Below, piece after piece: positions 32,613 to 44,700 of a DNA stretch of 64,000 bases. Under the pieces are notes generated by a model, which worked only from the letters and a program-made list of their open reading frames with translations, searched no databases and was not told the origin of the DNA. The position numbers and the translations under genes are program-made. Origin of the DNA: Grammothele lineata (taxonomy: Eukaryota; Basidiomycota; Agaricomycetes; Polyporales; Polyporaceae); contig NDFF03000033.1 of the NCBI GenBank assembly GCA_002150815.3, forward strand, positions 558,001 to 622,000, in the 5' to 3' direction. Position 1 is the stretch's first letter; each line of letters begins with the position of its first letter.

Positions 32613-35600
32613 ATGAATTACCTCCGCGGCGCTGTCAATGCGATTAGTGCTCCGTACCAGTACTACAAGGACATCAACCCCTCCACTCTTACAGGCGCCA
32701 TCGACGTCATCGTTGTGCGGAGACCAAGACATCTGCCTGAACAGCGCCTGGAGGCAAGTCTCGGACAGCTTTCAGAGGAAGAGACGGAGTTCGTGTGCTC
32801 GCCTTTCCACGTTCGGTTTGGAAAATGGCAGGTGTTGAGGCCTCAGGACAAGAAGGTGCGCACCCCTGCCTTCTCGTACGTCTCGCAGAAAGCTCAGTAG
32901 ACCGGCGGACGTCCAGGTCGACGTGTTTGTCAATGGCCAGCTCGTCCCCTTCTCCATGAAGATCGGAGAGGCAGGAGAGGCGTTCTTCGTCTTCGAGACA
33001 GAAGAGGAGATCCCCGAAAGCCTCGTTACTAGTCCCATCCTGGAAGCAACCAAGCCGGGAGAAACCAACGCGCATCCTGAAGGCACCGGTCGCTTTGGAG
33101 CCGGCCCCGCTTCTCCCACCGCCCAGGGCACACCGCCGAGCAGCCAGGAGCCGGAGTTCCTTGACCTTAATGCACCCGCGGAGGGTTCCGCGCGTGAAGG
33201 TTCTCCTTCGTCTCAAACCGAAGCGTCCCGAGATGAGCAGGAGTTGGGTGGGCTGGGACTCTTGTCACGGACGGCAGGGCTAGGGAAGGCGATGATGGGG
33301 GTCGCACGAGAGACACAGAAAGCGGAGCAAGACAAGCTCAGAGACAAGTCTCTCCTCGAGGCGTTGAAGGACGATGGCACATCTCTTCGAGAGAGGGCCT
33401 CCGCCGCGTACACGGCTACTCAACGTGCTGCGGGAGTCCGCTTCCCGGAGATGCAAGAAACGGGTGACGAATTTCTCCCTCGCACAGAACAGGTTGATGG
33501 GCCAGAGGTGAAGTACACGCATGGTAAGCGTACGTCTATGTCGCGACAATGATTGTGTGTGACATGGTTCCTAGACATGGTCTTCGACACGGAGGGCTAC
33601 CATGCCGCCAAGCATGGACGAGATACTTCCGACGCTACGGTTCGGTCTGGCTCAACCCGCACAAGAGACTCTTCCCCCTCCAGCTCGAATCCAGATCGGA
33701 CGCCCGGCCCTTCTAGTGAGCATTAACACGCATTGTAATCGCCAGCTGTGTTGAATAGTTTTTCTCTGCTCTAGGAACACCGTCTCCTCCCGCTACGCCC
33801 TCCCTTATCCCCTTCCCACGTGCAACCTCTGAGCCTCCACCTGATCACGATGACGAGTATGACGCCATGACGCCGTCCCGCCATGCTGCATATACCTCCG
33901 TTACCCGCACACCTTCCAACGCGGACGCCCGGACACACTTGTCCGTACACACGTCTGACACGGAGGAATACACGTGGGACTGGGGCAACTTTCCCCAAAA
34001 GACCCCTATCCGCACCACCTTCCCCCATACGTTCGGCCACGCTGCTGGCACGTCCGTCGATCTCAGCACACGCAAGGGCAAGGGTCGAATGATGTCAGAA
34101 GTGCCCGACGCAAAACATGCGTTGGCGCGTGCAGCGGCCATGGGCAATCACCCTATTCTCGAAGAGGAGGACGGGGGTTCGTATGGCATGGGTGGGAGGC
34201 TAACCGTGGACAAGTCCGACTCTACGCGCTTTAGGGTCTTCATTGAGGGTCGGACGGTAGAGTTCGAACTTGCGGTTATTCCTCCGGACGAGCAGCAGAC
34301 CCCTGCCGACGGTAGGAAATCGCATGCGGGTGCCCTTAGCGGCGATGACGAGGTAGAAGACTGCAAGCGTTTCGAGGAGAACAAGATTGACTTCCACCGA
34401 TTCCTCCTTGATGACACGATCGTTAGCGACCCTGATCTTGTCCTTCGCTGGGCTGGAGACAAGTGTGTATCATAATGCAGGACTTGCATTCGCTCTCACT
34501 AACGCTGAAACGACAGATACATCCAACGACACGACGGGTCCCCTCTCATGGACGCCCTGAAGACGTGGCGAGACTTTGCATTGCGCGACAAACAGCCGCT
34601 GTTGTCCTCCCGTCCAGTTTCGCCGCAGCCTCTATCGGAAGACGAATCCGTCAAGTCGGAAGGGGACGAACCCACAAATAGACGAGTCAAACGCGTGTCT
34701 ACAGAATCCTCAAGCGAGTTAACCAAGGCAGGGAAAGACGTCGCGACCACACGGACACCCACGTCGTCCTCGTGGGTGAGATGGTGGAGTCGAAGTAGGC
34801 GAGCTGATACAACCCGTCCGGACTTGGGGCACACCAGCTCGGCACCTTCTGTTCCCATCCCCGAAGTACGTTCATTGTGTGTGAAGCGAACAACGATCCT
34901 CTACTGACACAAACAAAAAGGGGCCTGTGAAGGTGACGCCTTCTGGAGACTCAGTTCCCATACGTCGGATGTCGACATCTGCGTCTGCTCCTCCTATTCC
35001 TGTGGCGCCAGATAACGCGTCAAACGCATCGCTTGAGACGACGTTGGCTGACCCCGACTCTCATAAGAGATTCGCGAAAACGCTCCGCTTGACGTCTGAT
35101 CAGCTGGTACGCGGTTTACGATGACGCGGGGTCGCTGCGAGTACTCATCTATTTCGTTAGAAATCATTGGACTTGAAGACTGGCGCCAACTCTATCACCT
35201 TCTCACTTTCTGCAACCGGCGTCGTGGCGTGCTCGGCGAGACTGTTCGTTTGGGATTACACAGACCAAGTGGTTGTTTCTGACATCGATGGGACCATCAC
35301 GAAGTGTGTATATGCGCAAATATAAATGTGTCATGGCACGTACTGACATCACCCTAGGTCCGATGCCCTTGGACATGTGTTTACTATGATTGGTCGTGAC
35401 TGGACGCACGTCGGTGTCGCAAAGCTCTACACTGATATCGCTCGGAATGGGTACAAGATCATGTATCTGACTTCGCGCGCCATCGGTCAAGCGGACTCGA
35501 CTCGAGAATATCTGCGAGGTATCAAGCAGAACGAGTATCAGCTCCCTGAAGGTCCCGTCATTATGAGCCCCGATCGCTTGATGGCGTCGTTGCATAGGTG

Positions 35601-36573
35601 AGTACGGTCTTCAGTAGTGAGTCGATGGTGATTCTCACTGTGCCTCGATAGGGAGGTGATTATGCGGAAACCTGAGGTGTTCAAGATGGCGTGTCTGCGC
35701 GACATCCAAAAGCTCTTTGGTGGACCCGCGCACAACCCTTTCTACTCGGGCTTTGGAAACCGGATCACCGATGCTCTCTCCTATCGTAGCGTCAGTATCC
35801 CGAGCTCCCGCATCTTCACTATCGACTCTACCGGGGAGGTCAAGATGGAGCTTCTCGAGCTGGCCGGTTACAAGTCATCATACATCCACATGACGGACCT
35901 TGTCGACCAAATGTTCCCGCCGATCAACCGCAAGTGGGCCTCGGAGTTCACTGACTTCAACTACTGGAAGGCCCCCATCCAAGAGTTCCCTCTCCCCGAC
36001 CTGTCGCCTCCATCCCCCGCCCTCAGCGCACGCTCGGACACGTCCAACCAGTCCACCCTGGCCCGCCTCCGCAACTTCAGCCTCGTCGGCAGCCGACAAC
36101 CCACACGGTCGTTCGCGCTGCCTCCGCCCGCCACCGAGGCGCGGCGGGCGAGCCCCGGTCCCGGTGGCATGGACGGCAACGAGACGCGCCTGCGGCAGAT
36201 GTCCTCGTTCGAGCGGCTGAGCAGCACGCTCGCGACGTTCACCGGCTCCTCCTCGTCGACCGCGGGCAGCCCACGCTCGAGCTCGCCGACGCTGCACGAC
36301 TCGGAAGAGGGCTCCGAGTACGACGCGGACGAGGACGGGGACGTCGAGAAGGCCCGGAGGAGGCGCAGACGTAGGGAGAGTGTCGCGAGCATGCCAGGGT
36401 CCTTGCCTGGCTCGAACCCAGGGTCAGACGACGAGATGACGTTTGGCGATGACGATGAGGAGGACGAGGACTATGACGGGTACGAGGGCGAAAACGAGGA
36501 GGACGTACCGGACGAGGCGTTTGACGAGGCGATCTTCGCCGCGGGTGAGATGAAGAACGTGGACTACATATAG
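32613..36573 (+). CDS. PAH1: Lipin-type phosphatidate phosphatase
   Basis: Nine exons (32613-32855, 32917-33523, 33575-33715, 33775-34462, 34517-34865, 34921-35106, 35161-35303, 35358-35597, 35652-36573) encode 1172 residues. The N-LIP domain starts MNYLRGAVNAI..NPSTLTGAIDVIVV and runs through CSPFHVRFGKWQVLRP and FSMKIGEAGEAFFVFET. The C-LIP HAD domain has the catalytic DIDGT (VVVSDIDGTITKSDALG), YLTSRAIGQA and PDRLMASLHREVI. A very acidic tail near the C-terminus resembles that of yeast Pah1. Role: Mg-dependent conversion of phosphatidate to diacylglycerol, controlling lipid storage and nuclear membrane growth. Residues about 33-52 may contain an unrecognised 54-base in-frame intron. One intron (34866-34920) must end in AAG. 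Confidence 0.96.
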
Positions 36574-36868
36574 TTCTACATCTAGATGTAATGCACTAAT
36601 GGGCTTAGTAGCGGATGTGGCATTCTTGTGGCATTCTTCTCTCTTCATTCACGCATTTACGCAACTAATACTGCCGCACACGACCCAGCACACTTTCTCG
36701 CACGTTGTCGATCGCTTTCTCTTGTAGTAGACGATACCCGCATACACGCACACGGTTTCATCGTAGGATTAGAATGTGTAAAATTTCAAAGCAAAACACA
36801 GCGACAGAGCATACGTGAAGATAACTAAACAAAGCTTTTGGCGGCGATCTGGATGACTCATCCATGGT

Positions 36869-39549
36869 CTAAATGACTAAGATATGGCCCTGTGGCGGCC
36901 GCGCAGGGCTGATGCTCATCCCGCCAAACGACTCCCCAAGCCCGTCCGTAGCGTCATCTTGTCGCGCCCCGTTGACGAGGATGCCCACGGGCTGAGAGAT
37001 CGATGCCTTATCCTCTTCCTTATCTCCCTCTTCCTCGGCATCTTCATCTTCATCTTCATCTTCCTCATCATCATCGATGGCGACGGACGCCCACTCGCGA
37101 TAGACGCCCTGAATGTACACACCCGAGCGGGGAAGCTTGTACGGGTCGAAAGGGAAGAACGTGTTGAGCTCCGACGCGAGGGCGCGCTCGATCGCGAGCA
37201 ACTGCCCCTTGGACGGCGCACGGGCGGGCTGCGCCGTTGAAGCGGGCGAGGACGCGGGCGGGAGCGCATAGTCGGAGCGCCGGTTCGCGTCGAGGATCGA
37301 GTAGCAGTAGACGAAACCGGTCGCGTGGGCGACGCGCGCGAACTGCATAACTACATTGGCAGAGCAAATCTTCATAGATGGAATACGGGACGGAGTTAGC
37401 ACGACGGGCTTAAATGGAACCGAGGCGGGCGCGGAGGACGTACCCTGAGCGGATTGAGCTCGGACGTGACGACTCGCTGGACAACGTCAAGTTCTCCCAT
37501 CCACTTCTTCGGCGGCGGACCCGTGGGGGCTGCGAACTCATCCGGCTCGTCCTCACCATCGGGACCGGCGGGATCCTCGAGTAGGTCGCGCCAGCGGAAG
37601 CAGAAGATGAGAAACACGGCCTGTGCAACCGCGTAGAATACGCTGTGCTGTGCCTGGGTGGCTGCCGCCCCAGCGCCGAGTTGCGCGGCTGCGTCGAAGG
37701 CGTCCAACTGCGACCGAAGCCACTGACAGAGAACCGAGACGACGCGGCGGGCTCCAGTACGATCGACGAACAGCGCACGGGAGACGAAGGAGGCAATGTA
37801 GCTCGCGGCCGCGGCCCGTGTCACGGGCGGTTGGTCTTCATGGATGAGCGCCTTGGAGACAAGCATTCCCTGGAAGAGGTCCGCGAACTCGGGGTCAAGC
37901 GAGGCGTACCAGAAGACGATGAATTGGGTGTAGCGCGACTTGAATGTGCGGAGAATGGTGCGGTCAAAGATGGCCAAGAGGGTGTGGAATTGCGCTCGCC
38001 GTCGTGCCTTGCTCTCTTCGAGTGTGGTAGAGAGAAGGGGTTGTGAGAGGTCATTGGAGGGTGTGAGGACGGGTGAATCGGAGCGGGAGGAAGATGGAGT
38101 GCTGGGGAGAAGAGGGCCAACAGGATCTGTCACGACGTTGGTCTGGTCGAAGTGGTCGAAGACAACTTTGAGGATTGCATCGAGTTTGTTGACCATGCCC
38201 TGTATATGCTTGTAATCCGTGGCGACGTCATCTTGGTCTTCGTCGTCGTCGGGGTCGCCACCGGCATCGGACGAGAGGTCGCTCATATTATCACCATCGT
38301 CATCGTCCTCCTCTCCATCAGAATCACTGTCTTCTCCCTCCTGGCCAACTACAGTGTCAAAGGGATCTAGATCAAACACCGCTCCCTGTTCCTCAGCCTC
38401 CACTCGTTCCTCCAGTTCCTCCAGTTCTACTTGGATCTCAACCTTGTGTGCTGGAGTGAGACACTGCTGCAACGGAGAAACGTCATATGAGAGCACTTAC
38501 GTCTATCTGGATAGCACGATCGATGACCAACGCAAGAATACGATCCGCAATTTCGGGGCAGTAGTCAGTCACACGAAGTAAATTCCGGATGTACGTGACT
38601 TGAGCAGTCTGATCTTGACGCTTGTGTGGGAAGTTGCGGGAGAGCAGGGGTTGTAACGTTGAAGGGCAGGTAGGTACGAGGGAGATAAGGTGTCGCAGGA
38701 GGTAGTGTATGCGATCATAAACCACCCGTCGCGTGAGCGGGCGGACGGAGCCTTCTGGTAGGCCAGAATCGAGGGCTTGTAGACCGGATTCTATCTTAGG
38801 ATGAGCACTGACAGACGAGAATGAAATTATAAATGGCGCACGGTAGGTCAGGCCCTGTGTGATCTTCCCCAGTACCAACGACAAGTATTCCGGCCTCGCA
38901 CTAACAAGCATGCCAATAAAATTACTATACGTCTTAACAAAGGTGGTGTCCATTGTTGTCCATGGCATATTCACAATGGCCTCCACTAGTGCGTAATGAA
39001 CACGTTCAAGGCGAGAAACGACATGGGAAAGGGCGATGATCCACAAGCGGAGTTGAGGCGCAGGAGATGGGGCATCGGGAGTGACCTGGGATATCTTTCT
39101 AGGGTTGAACTGGTCGACAAGTTCATCGAAAGCATCGCTAATACCCTACAAAAAGCATGTTAGACAAGGCCCGAGGTGCAGAGAGTAGAAATAGTACCTG
39201 AGCCTTGCATTGGAGCGCGTTGTTCACGAAGGCAAGATGCATGTCCTTCCGGTATTGCTCATCTAAGGGCCCCGTAAGAAGAAGAGCCCTTAATATTATG
39301 GATGGTAGTCGCACCTTGCTTGATCCTCGAGTTTGTAGCAACAGGCCGCTCAGAGTAAAGGGTAGAAGGAGAGGAGACGGAGGAGGATCTCTTGGGTGTG
39401 GAGGGCGTTCTGGGGCCGGTCTTAGTATGTATATTTTCAAGTACAATACGCGGCCTTTGCTGGGAGTCCATGAAACGAGTCCCAGGGGGAAGAGGGCCAG
39501 CCTTTGGCTTGCGAGAGTTGAAGTGGGAGAAGCGGGAGTGGGGGTCCAT
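36869..39549 (-). CDS. RRN3: RNA polymerase I initiation factor Rrn3
   Basis: Six exons (39549-39315, 39262-39198, 39145-38842, 38790-38501, 38442-37444, 37369-36869) encode 797 residues. Seen: Ser/Pro-rich N-terminus, QYRKDMHLAFVNNAL, WIIALSHVVSRLERVHYALVE, LTYQSGLQALD, YLLRHLISLVPTCPS, VEIQVELEELE, an acidic loop (DDDDGDN, EDQDD), HTLLAIFDRTIL with SRYTQFIVFWYASLD, YIASFVSRALFVDR, and ANVVMQFARVAHATGFVYCY. This order is that of Rrn3/TIF-IA HEAT-repeat proteins, which bind Pol I and recruit it to rDNA promoters under growth (TOR) control. The C-terminus has a second acidic tract (DEEDEDEDEDAEEE) and a GMSISP tail. Two introns end in AAG. Confidence 0.95.
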
Positions 39550-40077
39550 CGTCGACTCGCTCAAGCATCGAGCGCTTCCCTCGGCACCGTCGCCTGTGCA
39601 AAAGATGGATGATTTCATGAAACCCTTCACGTGACCTTAGTAACTCCTGCCCGGCACGCGAACTTCAGGTGGCGGAAAATGGGTGTGCACAGTCCTTGCT
39701 GTAGAAGCTAGATTCATGATTTCAATATTTAGACGGTGACTTTGGTCGTAGTGGGATAAATGCAAGTAGGATTTTGCATGAGATAGCTGTATTAGATTCA
39801 AACGAGATAAGTATAGCCGTCTAGTCGTGTACTTAGTATCTTCAATTGTACCCATTTGCATCTGTTTAGAATGACCGTCTCTTGGATCCATATCGTGCAC
39901 GTCATCCTTCTGGTTGGTAGTTTGCGGTATTAATTTGCCTTGGGCTCACCTCCATACCTGCAGCTCCGGTCAGATCGTGTCCGGACTAGTAGGATGGGCG
40001 GCAAGTATCATACACAGTAAACGCCCAAGTCCGCCTTGACTCGGAACTATATCATCGAGCGGACACTGATCGTTGAA
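39550..40077. promoter_or_regulatory. Divergent promoter, RRN3 / nucleoside hydrolase
   Basis: 528 bases between divergent starts. AT-richer than its surroundings in the middle (about 39700-39860). No named site recognised. Confidence 0.45.
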
Positions 40078-41512
40078 ATGAAGTATGTTTGGCTAGACTG
40101 CGACCCGGTGTGTTTACAGGCTCATGTGCGCAGAGAACGCAGGCTGATCAGAATCCAACAAGGGACACGATGATGCCACAGCCATCATGCTCGCCGTTCA
40201 GTGTCCTGGTGTGACTCTCCTCGGCGTGTCCACGGTACGGTCTCGTAGCACTGTCCCAGTACTGAGGGTGACTTCATTTCGCGGTCTGATCCACCTTATA
40301 ATAGGTTCATGGTAATGCGAACGCGGAGAATACGAACAACAATGCTGCGCGTTGCCTTTATGCGTTCGCCGCGCCTCAGCACATCCGTGTCTGTCCTGGG
40401 GCGACGAAGCCTCTCATTCGCCCCGCACGACACGACCCGGAGATCCACGGCGCGGACGGCCTAGGAGGCGTCGAAGGCTTGCCTCCAGCGAGCAGTTCGG
40501 CCGTGCAGTCACGCCTCCTCGATCACGGCGCACCCGTTCGTGCACTCGAGGGCATGGCTACCGCCATTTCGAAGACATGGGACGGCGGCAAGGGCAGTAA
40601 AGTTTTTGTCGTGTCGTCTGGTCCGATGACAAACGTTGCGCTCTTTGTGAGTGTATACCCGGAGCTTCTTGAAGCCGTTGGTGGGTCGGTCATCTTTGTA
40701 CGTCGTCTGCTCATGTCTGAAGACATGTTTCACCCAGAGGAATTCGTCTTCATGGGTGGTGGAGTAGGCGTAGGCAACCGCTCTGCCTCTGCTGGTCAGT
40801 CAGAAATAAAACCTCTACTATTAACAGCCCATATCTGACGTTCTTTGGCAGAATTTAATATTCTCTGTGATCGTGCGTGCTCGATATGCCGACGTACGCC
40901 CAGTGGCCGAGCTGACCGTCCTCCTTGTCACACAGCGGAAGCCGCACAGATCGTCCTCGACGCCCCCGTAAAGAAGACTATGGTCCCTCTCAACGTAACG
41001 CACACCGCGATTGTCACTCGCGCTGTACACGCCCGCTTGCTCTCGCCCGCGTTCAGTGTTATCGCCCCGCCCGCGCCTTCCGCTGCTGTGCCGCTCCCCA
41101 AGGCGTCCACACCGCTCCGGCACATGCTCTCGACCCTCATTGGCTTTTTCGCAGACTCATACAGGTCTACATTTGGCTTCGTGGACGGACCTCCACTGCA
41201 CGATGCCCTCACGATCGCGTATGTTGCGCGCCCGGAACTCTTCACTTGCCGACGGTATCGTGTCGATATCGAGCTCAGCGGGACGCATACCGCGGGCGAG
41301 ACGGTTGTTGACGTTTGGAACTACCGCAAGTGCGACGGCTCGTGGGGTCCGGACGGCAAGAATTGCATGGTGGCCGAAAAGCTAGACGTGCGTCCTCGGC
41401 ATTGTGGTCGAACATGATTACTCACCAAGTAGCGTACTAGGTCGATGGATTCTTCAAACTTTTCTTGGATTGCGTAGTTAGATGTGACAAAGTGTCCCCG
41501 CTCAACCAATGA
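40078..41512 (+). CDS. Inosine-uridine-type nucleoside hydrolase
   Basis: Exons 40078-40107, 40163-40234, 40305-40794, 40852-40872, 40936-41387 and 41441-41512 encode 378 residues. The calcium-binding hallmark is split by intron 1: DCDP|GHDDATAIMLA. Also seen: GVSTVHGNAN, HGADGLGG, SSGPMTNVALF, FVFMGGGVGVGNRSASAEFN, CDPEAAQIVLDA, MVPLNVTHTA and the C-terminal DGPPLHDALTIAY with the catalytic-loop His. All Ca and ribose ligands of the IUNH family are present. Role: hydrolyses ribonucleosides to base and ribose in salvage (like yeast URH1). Intron 1 must end in AAG; exon 4 is 21 bases. Confidence 0.94.
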
Positions 41513-41746
41513 ATGGGTAGTGGAGACATCAGAACAACCTACATCGGCGTGAAGCAAGGAGTACACAGATCGTGAGGTATATCGTAGCAACGTCATTACA
41601 GTCGTAGCGTGCGGATGCATGTAGATACAGCAGTTGTACAGATCAGAGTTGGATACAGATATACAGATAAGAGGACAACTAGATCATAACACATATAAAC
41701 TCTACCTGTGTCCGAGATGTCGTCAAGAGCGAGCTTAGACAACCCC

Positions 41747-44700
41747 TTAACCTTCGGGGGCAAAAATACGACTCGTCCTCGCACCATCGACAAAGATCTT
41801 GCTGAGCGGTCGTGACGGAGGCTCGCGTTCGCGCCTGCGGCCCGTGCGCATACTGCGAATAGCCTGGTCCAAGTCTCCACGGCCGATTGACCGGCCAGTT
41901 GCACGACTCTGCGAACTCGGGTTGGGACGTAGGGTGGTGTTGCCTTTCCTGTCCTCTTTGCCCTTGCCCTTGACGGTCTGCCACAATGTCAGTTGGTAGA
42001 TTAGCATCGAGAGGAGGAATAGACGGACCCCTTCTTCGCTTGTTGGGGAAGCGGCGGCCTCATCGACCGTGATCTTTGGCGAAGGCGCCTCAGGCGGTGG
42101 TGCGGCATCGTGAACTTCCAGCGCAGCCTTCTGGAGCGCAGACGAGAACGAGAGAACGAGGCCGAAGAAGTCTTCGGGTTTCGGGGCCTCGGGTGAGTCG
42201 GGGGACTCTCCGAAGAACGACAATAGAGAGCGGAGCTCGTTGTCAAGTGACGTCCCCATGTTCTTGAGCGAGTCAACGACCGAGTTCATCTGGACGGAGA
42301 AAGGCTGCGAAGAAGTCAGTAATGTAATCAGGAGGGTTAACCCTTCACAATCTGGTTCACACCTGCATGACAACAACGAAACGGTCTTGAGGCGTTCGGA
42401 GCTTCTGTAGATGGCGAATCTCGTCGTTGACTCGTTTCATCCCACCCACAAGGGATTGGACGGAAGCCAAGATAGTTTGCACAGACACTGCATTGCCTGA
42501 CGTCAATAACTAACTGGGAGGGACCCTGCTGCGAACTTACCTCGCGCAGCAGCTTCCACATGGGGCATCTCCTCGATGAATGTCGTCAGGGACGGATCAG
42601 TCCTCAGGAGGATCTTCGCGAGATAATGAAGAAGGGTCGGGCAGTCTGGGGCACCCTTTGCTGTCTTTGTCTCCTTGAGCTATAAGTAGATTTGCGGAAT
42701 CAGTAATGAATTGGGTCGATAAACGAATAAACGGACCTTTAGGAGAGCCTCAAGCTGGAAGCCCCGTGCACCGCCACGGAACGTTGAACCGTTCAGCGCG
42801 TTCCCGACAGTCAAAACCGCCTACATGCGCAGATATTAAGCCACATTCTGTAGTTATGAGACACAGGCAACGGACCTGTAATACACGCTTGAACTTCATC
42901 GACGAGCGCAGCTCCTTGGCGGCCATGTGCACGATATTCAGCTCAGGGCGGATCTCTTCGACTTCAAGTTCGAGCTTTCTCCGGTAGATCATGCATTCTA
43001 GTCGTTCCGAGAGACGCGGAATGGTCATTATCTGACTGAAATACTGGTCAGCCTTCGCTAGCTTGGTGACGTCGCCGAAGTCTTGTAGCCGGACGATCTA
43101 AGGGTACAAAAAGTCGATAAAGGCGAATATATGTGACCTGAACTGTACATACCTCCTCGGGGGTAGGAAGTTGTCTACTAATGGCTCGTAGTTCGTCAAC
43201 AGACAAACTCTGGTCGCTGAGATCTAGCAAAGCTTTTCGGATCTCTGGAAGACCCAGCTTGATCCTCATGAGCATGATGCCTGAACGCATGTCTCAGCAT
43301 CATGCAATATCATAGAGAATGAACAGTACCAACCGATGTTGTTCGCCCGCGTGATATCCAGCAACGTCGTCACATTCTGCTTCTTCGGCGACGTGACGCT
43401 TATCTGAGAGCTCGTCGACGGTATGTTCTCGATCGCGAACGTCGATTCGAGGTCCTCGAGATCAAATGCCAGATCCGCTGGAATCTCGCCCCACACAGTT
43501 GATGGCAGGGTGGGTGCATTGAACTTGTTCCAGAAGAAGGGCTTGAGGCGCTTCGCGGGCTTCTTCGGTATCGCCGCTTTCCATGAGCTGGGGGGCGGAG
43601 GTGGAGGCGCGGGCGGCCCGCCCGGAGCAGGCGGCGGCGGCGGCGGTGGTGGTGGTGACATGCCAGGAGCGGGCGGAGGTGGAGGTGGCGGGGGTGGTGG
43701 CGGAGCACCAGGAGCAGAAGGGGCCGGTGGAGGAGGCGGTGGGGGTGGAGGTGGAGGTGGAGCGAACCCGGATGTAGGGGACATAGGAGGTGGAGGAGGT
43801 GGTGGAGGTGGAGGCGGAGCCCCGTTGGCTGCAGAGACACTGTCCATAGAAGCAGTTCGCGACGCTGGAGGTCGAGGCGGAGGTGGCGGAGGTGGCGGTG
43901 GCGGCGATATAGCACCATTGGTTGTCGAGGTGCTGTTACTTCGAGCCGGCTTGGCCGGAGGGGGAGGTGGAGGTGCAACCTTGGACTTGTAATCCTTCTC
44001 AGTGATGAACTGCGGCTTCGCAGCGAGCTTCACCTTGAGGTCTTCAATCTCCGCCTGAAGGGCAGCGATCTCGTCGTCCTTCTGTGTAAGGCTGTCGATC
44101 GCCCGACTTGCCATCATTTGGACATCCATCTCAGCATCGCGGCTCTCAGTCTCTCGCGTCTCTTCTCGGGTTCGGAAACGGGAGTAGACAGACTCGAGTG
44201 CTCGCTTGAGATATGTGATTTCTTTATCCTTGATGCCCATAGTGATCCCCAGGTCATTGAGCTGCCAGCTTACGTTAGTGACTGTGGGATACAAGAGACA
44301 TCCGCACCGACCTGAGACTTCAGGTTTGTGATCTCTTCGTTGAGTGTATGCCACTTGACCCTGTCACGCTCCCGTTTAACGCGGTCATCCTAGCAGAGAC
44401 TGATCAGTACATGAGACAGCTCGAAAAAAACGGGATCCTACGTTTTCACGATTGTCGGCAGGGTTCTGGGCTTTGAGACGATCGACCTCGCTCTGCAACT
44501 GAAGCACCTGCTTCTCTTTCTGGACGAGACGTTGGACGAGACCATGGAAGCCTTGTGTGGACTGCGCCCTACATTAGCCTCGTTCGCCTGCTTGTGACAA
44601 AGTCGCTTACCTCCGAGTTTCCGCGACCTGCTGCACGGCCTATCGAAGCAGGTACAGGAGGTACGGACTTCAACGTATTAAGCTCGGCTGCTTGCTGATC

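Noticed and set aside
37030..37080. Simple repeat (TCATCTTCATCTTC) in RRN3
   Set aside because: Codes the acidic Glu/Asp tract of RRN3; not an independent element.
43423..43992. Glycine-rich 189-residue plus-strand frame
   Set aside because: It is the reverse complement of the formin FH1 poly-proline tract.
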